Positions 7,572-14,444 of a stretch of DNA of 64,000 nt are shown in pieces (positions within the stretch are counted from its first letter, which is position 1; each line of letters begins with the position of its first letter). Source of the DNA: Flavobacterium psychrophilum (lineage in GTDB: Bacteria; Bacteroidota; Bacteroidia; Flavobacteriales; Flavobacteriaceae); NCBI GenBank assembly GCA_003243255.1, contig QFQM01000005.1, forward strand, positions 15,076 to 79,075, read 5' to 3'. The notes beneath the pieces were generated by a model. It was not told the DNA's origin, searched no databases, and worked only from the letters and a program-made list of their open reading frames with translations. Position numbers and translations under genes: made by a program.

Positions 7572-7639
7572 GGAACTTTGATCAAAAGTTTATTGCGATA
7601 GCTATCGGGATCCCATTCTACCCGTTGAACTACGAGGCC
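7572..7639 (-). pseudogene. Broken tRNA-Arg copy with a palindrome in place of its anticodon
   Basis: On the minus strand the first 27 bases (GGCCTCGTAGTTCAACGGGT and onward) match the intact tRNA-Arg with one change. The intact anticodon-arm sequence GTTTCC is replaced by an insert carrying CCCGATAGCTATCG, after which TAAACTTTTGATC matches again. Homology fades in the T arm, and the acceptor 3' strand is missing. It cannot fold as a tRNA. The insert is the same palindrome found at 33098 and 45852, so a dispersed repeat appears to have landed in, or recombined into, a duplicated tRNA gene. Confidence 0.75.
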
Positions 7640-7641
7640 AT

Positions 7642-7674
7642 GAAAAAAAGACCATCATTGCTGATGGCTTTTAA
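7642..7674 (-). terminator. Orphan terminator next to the tRNA-Arg pseudogene
   Basis: Minus strand GCCATCA-gcaa-TGATGGTC followed by a run of T. It is laid out like the tRNA-Asn terminator, but no intact gene ends here. Just upstream on the minus strand GCGGGAGC and GGTTCGATAAAAC recall a tRNA 3' half, so a lost tRNA is possible. Confidence 0.55.
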
Positions 7675-7810
7675 AAGCTCCCGCTAATGTTGTTTTATCG
7701 AACCAATTTCAGTCAGATTTGAAGAAATTGTATTGCTTATATAACGACATTATGGAAACCGTTTAGGCCGTTGACCTGAAAACTGAGAAAGTGTCTCTTT
7801 TTTCGTGGTG

Positions 7811-7818
7811 CAAATATA
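7811..7818 (-). promoter_or_regulatory. Orphan tRNA-type -7 element
   Basis: TATATTTG followed by CACC on the minus strand, as in front of both tRNA genes in this window, but with no intact RNA gene between it and the terminator at 7642-7674. Confidence 0.45.
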
Positions 7819-7823
7819 ACAAA

Positions 7824-7854
7824 CTCTATTCATATCTGGCGAATATGAATAGAG
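7824..7854. repeat. Perfect 12-bp hairpin
   Basis: CTCTATTCATAT (7824-7835), 7-nt loop CTGGCGA, ATATGAATAGAG (7843-7854). There is no T-run on either side, so it is not a standard terminator; it lies next to the orphan tRNA-type promoter. Confidence 0.6.
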
Positions 7855-8107
7855 ATATTTTCTGTGCGGTACGTAAGGAACCCTATTCACTGCTATAATA
7901 TAACAGATTAAGCCGTTTATAAGCCTTATTTGCTACCGCATTGTCCCGTAATTCATACTTGAAACATTCTGCTAATATTGTTTAGGTATTGCCCTCCCTC
8001 CCTTGTAATAGCGCTTTTTTAACCTGTTTGGGCTAATATGACTATGAGGTATCCCGCCTTTGGGTAGGATTCACCTGATGAAACTAACAGTACACTCTAT
8101 GTGCTGA

Positions 8108-8123
8108 TTTAATTTTTGGGTAT
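8108..8123 (+). repeat. 16-bp direct repeat, copy 2
   Basis: Identical to 7556-7571. It lies 23 bp before the small hairpin that precedes the HTH-HUH gene. Confidence 0.6.
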
Positions 8124-8145
8124 TTATTACGAAAATAATTTGAAG

Positions 8146-8164
8146 TGTGTCAGTTTGAGACACA
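8146..8164. other. Small hairpin upstream of the Rep-like gene (candidate nick site)
   Basis: TGTGTC-AGTTTGA-GACACA, 6-bp stem with a 7-nt loop, about 140 bp before the HTH-HUH gene. HUH enzymes cleave in or beside such hairpins. Assignment as an origin is inference from position only. Confidence 0.3.
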
Positions 8165-8305
8165 TGGGTAATAGATAAAATTTACTGTAAATGTGCCAAA
8201 AAGCTACACTTTTGAAAGTTTTACAGTATTTAATAATAAAGATGCTTGATTAAACCCCTTGTATGGAGTTCTTGTATCTGAATAATATATATATAATGAT
8301 GAGAT

Positions 8306-8953
8306 ATGAAGTATTATAAGTTAGAAGAGTTTATAGATAAAACTAAGAGTAGTAAGAGTACTATATACAGGTTTTATGTTGATAATAAAGATTTGTTTGG
8401 TGAGACAAAGATGAAAGGTAAGTGGAGAGTATATCCGATAGAACATATAAGATACTTTGATAGTGAGGTAATGTTTGAGGAGAATAAGATGCTGAGGTCT
8501 GAGAATAAATCTATGAGAAACCTGATTGACTGCCTAACTGAAAAGAACAGCTTAGAATATACATTGTGGGGAATGGATTGGAGCTATTTTTTAACTGTTG
8601 CTTACAAGAATGAAAGGAATAAGAAGTCTTGTTTCAGACAGATGCATGGTTTATACAATACATTGATAGATAAGTACGGTGCCGATACAGCTCTGAACAT
8701 GTTCTTTACTACGGAACCATTCGCAAACAGGGAAGGGTATCACAACCATTTTATGATTTACGTTGAGGACAAGACATTGCATAAGAAGGTTATAGCGGAT
8801 GTAAATCAGTTCTTTTCTTATGATAGGCTTGATGTTGCTGAATATGACCAATACAAAGCGGGCCTATGGTATATGTCTAAGGGAGGTCTTGTTGGTGAAG
8901 ATTACGATATACTGGGTAATAACTTAGGTTATACTAATAAAAAATCTGCATGA
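8306..8953 (+). CDS. HTH-HUH protein, putative rolling-circle-type Rep or nickase
   Basis: 215 residues. Residues 1-50 (YYKLEEFIDKTKSSKSTIYRFY) look like an excisionase/MerR-type winged HTH, followed by a short coiled region (about 55-80). The C-terminal half shows the three motifs of HUH endonucleases in order: FLTV (95-98), the paired histidines H146-N-H148 in GYHNHFMIYVED, and Y189-M-S-K192 fitting YxxK. HUH enzymes nick one DNA strand through the tyrosine for rolling-circle replication, conjugation or transposition. There is no helicase domain, and the protein is short for a plasmid Rep. The next small ORF starts within the stop codon (ATGA). The motif reading is my own and should be tested. 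Confidence 0.6.
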   Translation: MKYYKLEEFIDKTKSSKSTIYRFYVDNKDLFGETKMKGKWRVYPIEHIRYFDSEVMFEENKMLRSENKSMRNLIDCLTEKNSLEYTLWGMDWSYFLTVAYKNERNKKSCFRQMHGLYNTLIDKYGADTALNMFFTTEPFANREGYHNHFMIYVEDKTLHKKVIADVNQFFSYDRLDVAEYDQYKAGLWYMSKGGLVGEDYDILGNNLGYTNKKSA

Positions 8954-9096
8954 AGTTGATTATTACAACCGACCAGCTTCGTAGATTGTTGGCTCGTGAT
9001 GACATAGGTCCACACTATCCTATTCTTGTTAAAATGAAAAATGTTTCAAAATCAGACCTTGCAGATTTGGTTAAACTACTTAAAAAGAAGGCCTAG
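8950..9096 (+). CDS. 48-residue protein coupled to the HTH-HUH gene
   Basis: MKLIITTDQLRRLLARDDIG and onward, ending in a helical VSKSDLADLVKLLKKKA tail. Its ATG overlaps the stop of the upstream gene (ATGA), which suggests translational coupling. Basic and helical; no family recognised. Its last bases overlap the convergent XRE gene by four. Confidence 0.5.
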   Translation: MKLIITTDQLRRLLARDDIGPHYPILVKMKNVSKSDLADLVKLLKKKA

Positions 9097-9344
9097 CCTT
9101 CTTTTTTCATTTCAAGACCTTCCAGTAGTTTAGATGGGGCTATCTCAAGTGCAGAGGCCAGTTTAAAGAAGAGATTTAAGGACATGCCTTGATTTTCATC
9201 AAACAGTTTGCGAATGGTTTTTTCATCACATCCTGCGGCCTTAGCGAACTTACGGTTAATGCCACCGAATTTAACCAAGAATTCTTGATGGATTCTATTA
9301 GTAACTTCTTTCTTTAAGGCTTCAAGCTCATTCCGCATACGCAA
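9093..9344 (-). CDS. XRE-like HTH regulator
   Basis: 83 residues. The Cro/C1-type helix-turn-helix spans about 25-70 (NRKFAKAAGCDEKTIRKLFDENQGMSLNLFFKLASALEIAPSKLL). Small repressors of this kind are typical of mobile elements. It is divergent from the DUF1566 lipoprotein, and the 92-bp gap holds the inverted repeat CTGCGG-N8-CCGCAG, a candidate operator. The start could be two codons later, at a second Met. Confidence 0.8.
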   Translation of the reverse strand: MRMRNELEALKKEVTNRIHQEFLVKFGGINRKFAKAAGCDEKTIRKLFDENQGMSLNLFFKLASALEIAPSKLLEGLEMKKEG

Positions 9345-9380
9345 ATTTGGTTAACCTGAATGTTCTTTATGTAATTCAAC

Positions 9381-9413
9381 CTGCGGTTTTTTGTCCGCAG
9401 ATTCGTATATTTG
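9381..9413 (+). promoter_or_regulatory. Inverted repeat and promoter of the DUF1566 lipoprotein
   Basis: CTGCGG-TTTTTTGT-CCGCAG (9381-9400) immediately precedes TATATTTG (9406-9413), a perfect -7 element 23 bp before the start codon. A protein bound there would block the promoter; the divergent XRE protein is the obvious candidate. Confidence 0.5.
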
Positions 9414-9436
9414 TACCTATATAAAAACTTTAACCA

Positions 9437-10090
9437 ATGAAAAAACAATTATTTAGGTCTGCTTTACTAGCACTTACAATCAGTCTTCTTGGCTGCTCTG
9501 GTGGAGATGATGCACCAGTAAATGACGGACAAACACCGCCAGACAACAATCCAACACCAGTAAATTACGAGTTGGGAGATGAAGGACCTGGTGGAGGCAT
9601 CATATTTTATTTAGATGCTTCTAAAGAACATGGTCTTGAAGTAACACCAGTTATCGGTATAGCCAGATGGATGAACGTGAGTCAAAATCCATATAATATC
9701 GCAGGCCTAAAAGACGAAATGGGTACAGGAATGGCAAACACGGAAAAAATTATTGCTCAGCTAGGGAATGAAGGTGTTTATGCGGCAAAAATATGTGCCG
9801 ATTATGTACAGGGAGGAAAAGACGACTGGTATTTACCTACAAAAGCTGAACTTGAGAAAATTTATTGGTTTTATAAATACGGGCCAGCATGCGGAGGATG
9901 CTTTAGCATTTTTGAAACATTATGGAGTTCATCACCGAAGTATGTAACAAATTTTGAAGGAAACCAAGTCATTAATGGTGTATGGATAACTGATTTTGGG
10001 ATTTCCGCTTCATGGCCTGAGATAGTTATACTTACAGATACACCATATGCAGACGGTGGGCTACATGTAAGAGCAGTTAGGAATTTTTAA
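9437..10090 (+). CDS. DUF1566-type lipoprotein
   Basis: 217 residues. A lipoprotein signal (LTISLLGCSGGDD, Cys about 20) is followed by a Pro/Asn/Thr-rich linker and a domain starting YELGDEGPGGGIIFYLD (about 45-60). Further motifs are GGKDDWYLPTKAELEKIYW and a final GGLHVRAVRNF, the signature of DUF1566/Lcl-type surface domains. Expected to be anchored in the outer membrane. It is the first gene of a small cluster (membrane protein, zinc-ribbon protein) ending at a terminator. Confidence 0.78.
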   Translation: MKKQLFRSALLALTISLLGCSGGDDAPVNDGQTPPDNNPTPVNYELGDEGPGGGIIFYLDASKEHGLEVTPVIGIARWMNVSQNPYNIAGLKDEMGTGMANTEKIIAQLGNEGVYAAKICADYVQGGKDDWYLPTKAELEKIYWFYKYGPACGGCFSIFETLWSSSPKYVTNFEGNQVINGVWITDFGISASWPEIVILTDTPYADGGLHVRAVRNF

Positions 10091-10100
10091 TCTCGTGACC

Positions 10101-10403
10101 ATGAACTTAAATCACATACTCTATCTTATATTTCCTTTTGGTGTTGGCCTTGTCGCACTAAAAGTATTAGACATCCCAGACACTTCTTACTGGTTCTATG
10201 TCTGGCTATCTTGTATAGCGTCGGTCTTTATCTTCGTAAAGTTTATATTGCCGTACCATGAGCAAAAGTTCAATGCCATTTCAGGGATTGATTTTAAAGG
10301 AGCCTTTGAGGACAAGAACAAAGAGCTAAAACCTTATTCATATATAGTGGGCCTTCATATGGTAGTTCTCTTTGGTCTTATCATTCTATACTTCATTAAT
10401 TAA
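10101..10403 (+). CDS. Small membrane protein
   Basis: 100 residues from the ATG at 10101 (a GTG six bases upstream is less likely). Hydrophobic segments at about 5-22, 30-50 and 80-98 suggest three membrane helices with a charged loop (FKGAFEDKNKELK) before the last. No family recognised. It lies 10 bp after the DUF1566 lipoprotein and 9 bp before the zinc-ribbon ORF, so probably cotranscribed. Confidence 0.6.
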   Translation: MNLNHILYLIFPFGVGLVALKVLDIPDTSYWFYVWLSCIASVFIFVKFILPYHEQKFNAISGIDFKGAFEDKNKELKPYSYIVGLHMVVLFGLIILYFIN

Positions 10404-10412
10404 CCTAACAAT

Positions 10413-10574
10413 ATGGACAAAATTACATCATGCCCAAATTGTGGCAACAGTCATAGCGGTGATAGAGCGAAACAGTGTTCTAAATGCAGTAAAGTCACCT
10501 GTCAAAAGTGTTCTTTTACAGGCTGTACCTGCGGGAGTACCAGTTATAGGAAACAAATGATTATCGGTAAATAA
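10413..10574 (+). CDS. 53-residue zinc-ribbon protein
   Basis: Starts MDKITSCPNCG and contains nine cysteines, mostly in pairs (CPNC, CSKC, CQKC, CTC), which suggests two zinc-binding knuckles. It is followed at once by a strong terminator, so it closes this operon. Short, with no family recognised; the cysteine spacing supports a real protein rather than chance. Confidence 0.6.
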   Translation: MDKITSCPNCGNSHSGDRAKQCSKCSKVTCQKCSFTGCTCGSTSYRKQMIIGK

Positions 10575-10609
10575 AGGATCGGGGCGATGCCCCGGTCCTT
10601 TATTTTTTA
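10575..10609 (+). terminator. Terminator after the zinc-ribbon ORF
   Basis: GGATCGGGGC-gat-GCCCCGGTCC followed by TTTATTTTTTA. Confidence 0.85.
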
Positions 10610-10641
10610 TACTAACTAGATTTTAGTAACTTTACCTCGCA

Positions 10642-10965
10642 ATGAAAACAATAAGGCAGATATTCACCATACTACTGACAGTATATTTACTGTTCCTTAT
10701 GGCAATGCCTTGTAGTGACGAGCATGAATCTGCAAACGAGCAAAACTATATTTCTCAATCTTCTGACAATAGTACACATGCTGATGAGCTGTGTACACCT
10801 TTTTGTATCTGTAGTAGCTGTATAGCCTCTTTTGTACATCAACCCTCTTTCGAATTTGATTTCATTATACCACAGTCGGTATACAACAACAGAACGCAAA
10901 GCTTCTACCAGTCCGTAAAATCTTCATTTTTTGGCTCAATATGGCAACCGCCTAAAATTGCTTAG
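10642..10965 (+). CDS. DUF6660-like small protein preceding a TonB receptor
   Basis: 107 residues. The N-terminal hydrophobic signal or anchor (about 1-23) ends MAMPCSDE; it is followed by a Ser/Asn/His-rich stretch and the motif CTPFCICSSCIAS (about 52-64). This matches the small Cys-containing proteins found directly upstream of metal-related TonB receptors in Bacteroidota. Probably periplasmic or membrane-bound with a metal-binding role (inference). It opens the metal cluster, with 49 bp to the receptor. Confidence 0.7.
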   Translation: MKTIRQIFTILLTVYLLFLMAMPCSDEHESANEQNYISQSSDNSTHADELCTPFCICSSCIASFVHQPSFEFDFIIPQSVYNNRTQSFYQSVKSSFFGSIWQPPKIA

Positions 10966-11014
10966 ACTAAGTTCAGTACCACTTATTTACTTAATTATCA
11001 ACTAAGCAATTCAA

Positions 11015-13186
11015 ATGAAGCAATTTATTTTTACGTGCATTACATTGCTATTTATAGGCGTTGTTCAAGCACAAAGTGATTTAACGGCTGTTGTACTCGA
11101 CAGCGAAACGAAAGAGGCTCTAACTGGAGCCAATGCAGTAATTGATAGCCTTGGCCTTAATGCTATCGCTGACGAAAATGGCAAAATTACTATATCTAAT
11201 ATTCCAGATGGCACATACAATGTAACCTTTTCATTTATTGGCTATGAGGCCCACACACAAATGGTAAGTCTTCCACTGGAAAATAACCAGTTCATAGAGG
11301 TCTTTTTAACTAGTGACTCTGACGAACTGGAAGAAGTGCTCATTTCCTCAACGCGAAGCACTAGGACCATTCAAACAATCCCTACTAGAGTAGAGTTCAT
11401 TTCAGGGGAAGAACTGGAAGAGAAAGCTAATATGAAGCCAGGGGATATAAGGCTATTACTTAGTGAAAGTACAGGTATACAAACACAACAGACATCAGCC
11501 ACATCTGCAAACGCATCTATCCGTATACAAGGACTTGACGGGCGTTATACCCAAATACTGAAAGATGGTTTGCCCTTATATTCAGGAGCGGCAAGTGGTC
11601 TGGGCTTGTTGCAAACACCACCACTGGACCTAAAGCAGGTCGAAATTATTAAAGGCTCCGCATCTACTTTATATGGTGGAGGAGCTATCGCAGGACTTGT
11701 AAATTTAATATCTAAGACACCAACTGAGGAAAAAGAGCTGCGGTTCCTTATTAACGGTACATCGGCATTAGGTTTAGATGTTAACGGATTTTACGCCCAA
11801 CGATTCGGAAAGATAGGTGTTACCTTGTTTGCATCACACAACAGTAACGCTCCTTATGACCCTGCTGATATAGGTTTGACCGCAATACCTAAGTTTAACC
11901 GCTTTAACCTTAATCCTAAACTTTTTTTATATCTCAATGAAAAGACTAAGCTTGATTTTGGGGTTAATAGCGCGTTTGAGAACCGTATAGGTGGGGATAT
12001 TGACTATATAAAGAGTCCTGAGGCTAATGAAGGCCGTTATTTTGAAAGGAATAAAACACAAAGAATTAGCACTCAGTTTAACTTACAACACCAGTTCGAT
12101 GAGCGGAACAGGTTAACAATTCGTAACAGTTTTAATAACTTCAATCGTGTAATAACAATACCTGATTATGTATTTGATGGGGTGCAAAATGCTACTTTTT
12201 CAGAAGTATCATATTCACATAATGGTGAAGTATCAGACTGGATAGGGGGTGTTAATTTATGGACTGATGATTTTTCTGAGAAGCAAGTGACTACGTTTCC
12301 ATCACGCAGTTATGAGCAGACCACTTATGGAGCATTCGTGCAGAATACTCTTAGAGCCGCTAAATGGTTGAGTCTGGAAACGGGTCTACGAAGCGACTAT
12401 GTTAAGGATTATGGATTAGCATTCTTACCAAGGTTATCAGCACTATTTACAATAACAGAAAAACTAAGCTCACGCATAGGCGGTGGCCTAGGTTATAAAA
12501 CGCCAACCATCTTTACAGAAGATAGTGAGAGGATACAATATCAGAATGTTTTGCCTATTAATAGTGATGTAAACAAACTTGAAAAGAGTTATGGGGTTAA
12601 CTTTGATGTGAATTACAAGACACATATAGGTGATGAGGTAACATTTAGTGTAAACCAGTTGTTCTTTTATACGTATCTTAACAATCCTCTATTACTGTCA
12701 TCTTTACCAGACGGTAACAAACAGTTCATAAATTCTAAGGGATTTGTTGATACAAAAGGAACGGAAACCAACATTAAAGTTACTTATGAGGACTTTAAGT
12801 TGTTCTTTGGTTATACTTATACGGATGCAAGAATCCATGACAATGGTACTTATAGTCAGAACCCACTAACGGCAAGGCATCGTTTAAACAATGTTTTAAT
12901 GTATGAGGTAGAGGACAAATGGAAGGTAGGACTAGAGGCTTATTATTTCAGTCCACAACGCCTTAATGATGGCACAACGGGAAGAGATTACTGGATTTGT
13001 GGCGTTATGGTTGAAAAGATTTGGGAGCGATTCTCACTATATGCTAATTTCGAAAATTTCACTGATACAAGACAGACGAGGTTTGGCAGTATTTATACTG
13101 GGCCTATCACGAATCCAGTATTCAAAGACATTTACGCACCTTTAGATGGTTTTGTCGTGAATGCAGGAATGAAGTTTAGGTTATAA
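11015..13186 (+). CDS. TonB-dependent outer-membrane receptor, metal cluster
   Basis: 723 residues. A signal peptide (1-19) precedes a carboxypeptidase-regulatory-like domain (about 22-95). The TonB box region is DELEEVLISSTR (about 103-114), the plug runs about 115-235 with IRIQGLDGRYTQILKDGLPLYSG, and the rest is a 22-strand barrel ending MKFRL. Such receptors import ligands across the outer membrane with energy from TonB. The neighbours (Cys-rich protein, HMA protein, MerC-like protein) suggest a metal ion or metal complex; which one is not visible. There is no SusD partner, which speaks against glycan uptake. Confidence 0.93.
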   Translation: MKQFIFTCITLLFIGVVQAQSDLTAVVLDSETKEALTGANAVIDSLGLNAIADENGKITISNIPDGTYNVTFSFIGYEAHTQMVSLPLENNQFIEVFLTSDSDELEEVLISSTRSTRTIQTIPTRVEFISGEELEEKANMKPGDIRLLLSESTGIQTQQTSATSANASIRIQGLDGRYTQILKDGLPLYSGAASGLGLLQTPPLDLKQVEIIKGSASTLYGGGAIAGLVNLISKTPTEEKELRFLINGTSALGLDVNGFYAQRFGKIGVTLFASHNSNAPYDPADIGLTAIPKFNRFNLNPKLFLYLNEKTKLDFGVNSAFENRIGGDIDYIKSPEANEGRYFERNKTQRISTQFNLQHQFDERNRLTIRNSFNNFNRVITIPDYVFDGVQNATFSEVSYSHNGEVSDWIGGVNLWTDDFSEKQVTTFPSRSYEQTTYGAFVQNTLRAAKWLSLETGLRSDYVKDYGLAFLPRLSALFTITEKLSSRIGGGLGYKTPTIFTEDSERIQYQNVLPINSDVNKLEKSYGVNFDVNYKTHIGDEVTFSVNQLFFYTYLNNPLLLSSLPDGNKQFINSKGFVDTKGTETNIKVTYEDFKLFFGYTYTDARIHDNGTYSQNPLTARHRLNNVLMYEVEDKWKVGLEAYYFSPQRLNDGTTGRDYWICGVMVEKIWERFSLYANFENFTDTRQTRFGSIYTGPITNPVFKDIYAPLDGFVVNAGMKFRL

Positions 13187-13239
13187 TGAAATATCCATAT
13201 AAATCAGTAACGATTCACAACGAAGAAATCATAAATGAA

Positions 13240-13247
13240 TATATTTG
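13240..13247 (+). promoter_or_regulatory. -7 element before the HMA-MerC pair
   Basis: TATATTTG, 19 bp before the start codon of the HMA gene, in the 80-bp gap after the receptor gene. It suggests that the pair can be transcribed independently. No TTG is seen at the usual -33 distance. Confidence 0.5.
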
Positions 13248-13266
13248 TCACACATAAATCAACGAC

Positions 13267-13626
13267 ATGAAAACATTACTAAAGATTATCTTCATTGCCT
13301 TTGTGGCAGTGTTGTTTACAAACGGAGCAAATGCTCAACAACAAAAGACAATACAGACGGTAATTATAAAAACCGCAATATACTGCGACCATTGTAAGGC
13401 TTGTGAGACTTGCGGACCAAAATTTCAGACAACTCTTTTGAAAGAGAAAGGCATTCAAATGGTTGTGCTTGATGAAAAAGCAATGACAATAAAAGTAACG
13501 TACAATTCAAAGAAAACTGACTTGGCTAAAATAAAAAGGGCAATAAGCAAACTGGGCTATGATGCTGATGAAGTTAAAGCTGATGCTGTAGCTTATGAAG
13601 GGCTTGACGGATGCTGTAAAAAATAA
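13267..13626 (+). CDS. Periplasmic heavy-metal-associated (HMA, MerP-like) protein
   Basis: 119 residues. A signal peptide (about 1-23, ending GANAQ) is followed by an HMA ferredoxin-like domain. The metal site YCDHCKACETCG has the CxxC of MerP/Atx1 proteins plus two further cysteines, and the protein ends GCCKK. Family members bind soft metal ions (Hg, Cu, Zn, Cd) and pass them to a membrane transporter. The next gene, a MerC-like transporter 3 bp downstream, is the natural partner. The extra cysteines may raise capacity or change the metal; this is inference. Confidence 0.85.
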   Translation: MKTLLKIIFIAFVAVLFTNGANAQQQKTIQTVIIKTAIYCDHCKACETCGPKFQTTLLKEKGIQMVVLDEKAMTIKVTYNSKKTDLAKIKRAISKLGYDADEVKADAVAYEGLDGCCKK

Positions 13627-13629
13627 TCC

Positions 13630-14220
13630 ATGAAACTTAAACGAAATATTGATAAGTTAGGAATGGGAGGAATATTTATCACTGTGATATTTTCTCCTTG
13701 TTGTTTTCCTTTATTCGCTTTTGGGGCTTCTGCACTTGGCTTTGGTAGTTTTGAACTTTTTGGTAGTTGGACAATGTGGGTCTTATGCTTTATGGTTCTA
13801 ATTTCAGTTTTAGGGTTATATTCTTCATATAACGTGCATAGATGTATGTATCCATTATTAATTGCTATACCAAGCGCTTCCCTGATTGCTTATGGCTTTT
13901 ATAGTGAATCTATATCTCCATTTATGTATATTGGAATGCTAGGAATGTTTATAGCAACTGCAGTTAATTATTATCGTTTTAAGCTGCATAATGGTTGTGG
14001 TATACAGGGTGAGAAGTCAGTAATATTGAAATCTCGTATCAAGTGTCCAAAATGTGGTTTTATTAAAGAGGAAATTATGCCAGAGGATGCGTGTGTATTT
14101 TTTTATGAATGTGAACAATGTAAATCCCGTCTAACACCATTAGATGGTGATTGTTGCGTATATTGTAGTTATGGGTCTGTTCCATGTCCACCAATACAGA
14201 ATGATAAGGGCTGTTGTTAA
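13630..14220 (+). CDS. MerC-like membrane protein fused to a GDCCVxC metal-binding domain
   Basis: 196 residues. Residues 1-125 carry four hydrophobic segments, with SPCCFPLFAFGASALGFG in the first, the paired cysteines typical of MerC-type mercury importers. Residues about 133-196 are a cysteine-rich soluble domain: CPKCG, a PEDACVFFYECEQC block, and GDCCVYCSYGSVPCPPIQ, the signature of GDCCVxC proteins normally encoded as separate ~70-residue genes. Predicted role: move a soft metal from the periplasmic HMA protein across the inner membrane and hold it on the cytoplasmic tail. No reductase gene (merA) is nearby, so the fate of the metal is open. Confidence 0.8.
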   Translation: MKLKRNIDKLGMGGIFITVIFSPCCFPLFAFGASALGFGSFELFGSWTMWVLCFMVLISVLGLYSSYNVHRCMYPLLIAIPSASLIAYGFYSESISPFMYIGMLGMFIATAVNYYRFKLHNGCGIQGEKSVILKSRIKCPKCGFIKEEIMPEDACVFFYECEQCKSRLTPLDGDCCVYCSYGSVPCPPIQNDKGCC

Positions 14221-14242
14221 GTAAATTTTCTACTCCCTAATT

Positions 14243-14280
14243 ATAATAATAACGCCCCGATCCCGGGGCGTTATTATTAT
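14243..14280. terminator. Strong 17-bp hairpin terminator
   Basis: Perfect 17-bp stem (14243-14259 with 14264-14280), 4-nt loop, GC-rich centre CGCCCCG/CGGGGCG and AT-rich base. Ends the metal cluster. Confidence 0.8.
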
Positions 14281-14348
14281 ATATATTTTAAGTCTGTATT
14301 AGAATACATAATTAACAGGTAAATCAGAATAAGGCTATACTTGAAAAT

Positions 14349-14440
14349 GATACACTTTTTCACTTCAAATCCCTGGATTTCAGGTGTATAATTTTGCCGC
14401 CCTAAAAATATACACTATTTTAGCGGTATCAAATTATATA
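14349..14440 (+). promoter_or_regulatory. Promoter and candidate recombination (res-like) region of the resolvase
   Basis: Holds a -7 element TAATTTTG (14389-14396) and repeated ATACAC motifs: ATACAC/GTGTAT at 14350-14355 and 14384-14389, and ATATACAC at 14408-14415 with TTATATA at 14434-14440. Inside the first pair lies AAATCC-ct-GGATTT. Resolvase genes commonly have their paired binding subsites directly upstream; this reading is tentative. Confidence 0.35.
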
Positions 14441-14444
14441 CGCC

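Larger units (their letters stand above)
7497..8305. other. 809-bp interval without an intact gene, holding tRNA debris and repeats
   Basis: No convincing protein gene was found. Contents listed separately: tRNA-Arg promoter, one copy of a 16-bp direct repeat, a broken tRNA-Arg copy, an orphan terminator and tRNA-type promoter, a 12-bp perfect hairpin, the second direct repeat and a small hairpin before the Rep-like gene. The stretch 7860-8100 shows nothing I can interpret. Confidence 0.6.

Noticed and set aside
7572..7639. Second functional tRNA-Arg
   Set aside because: The anticodon loop is replaced by an insert and the acceptor 3' strand is missing, so it cannot fold or be charged.
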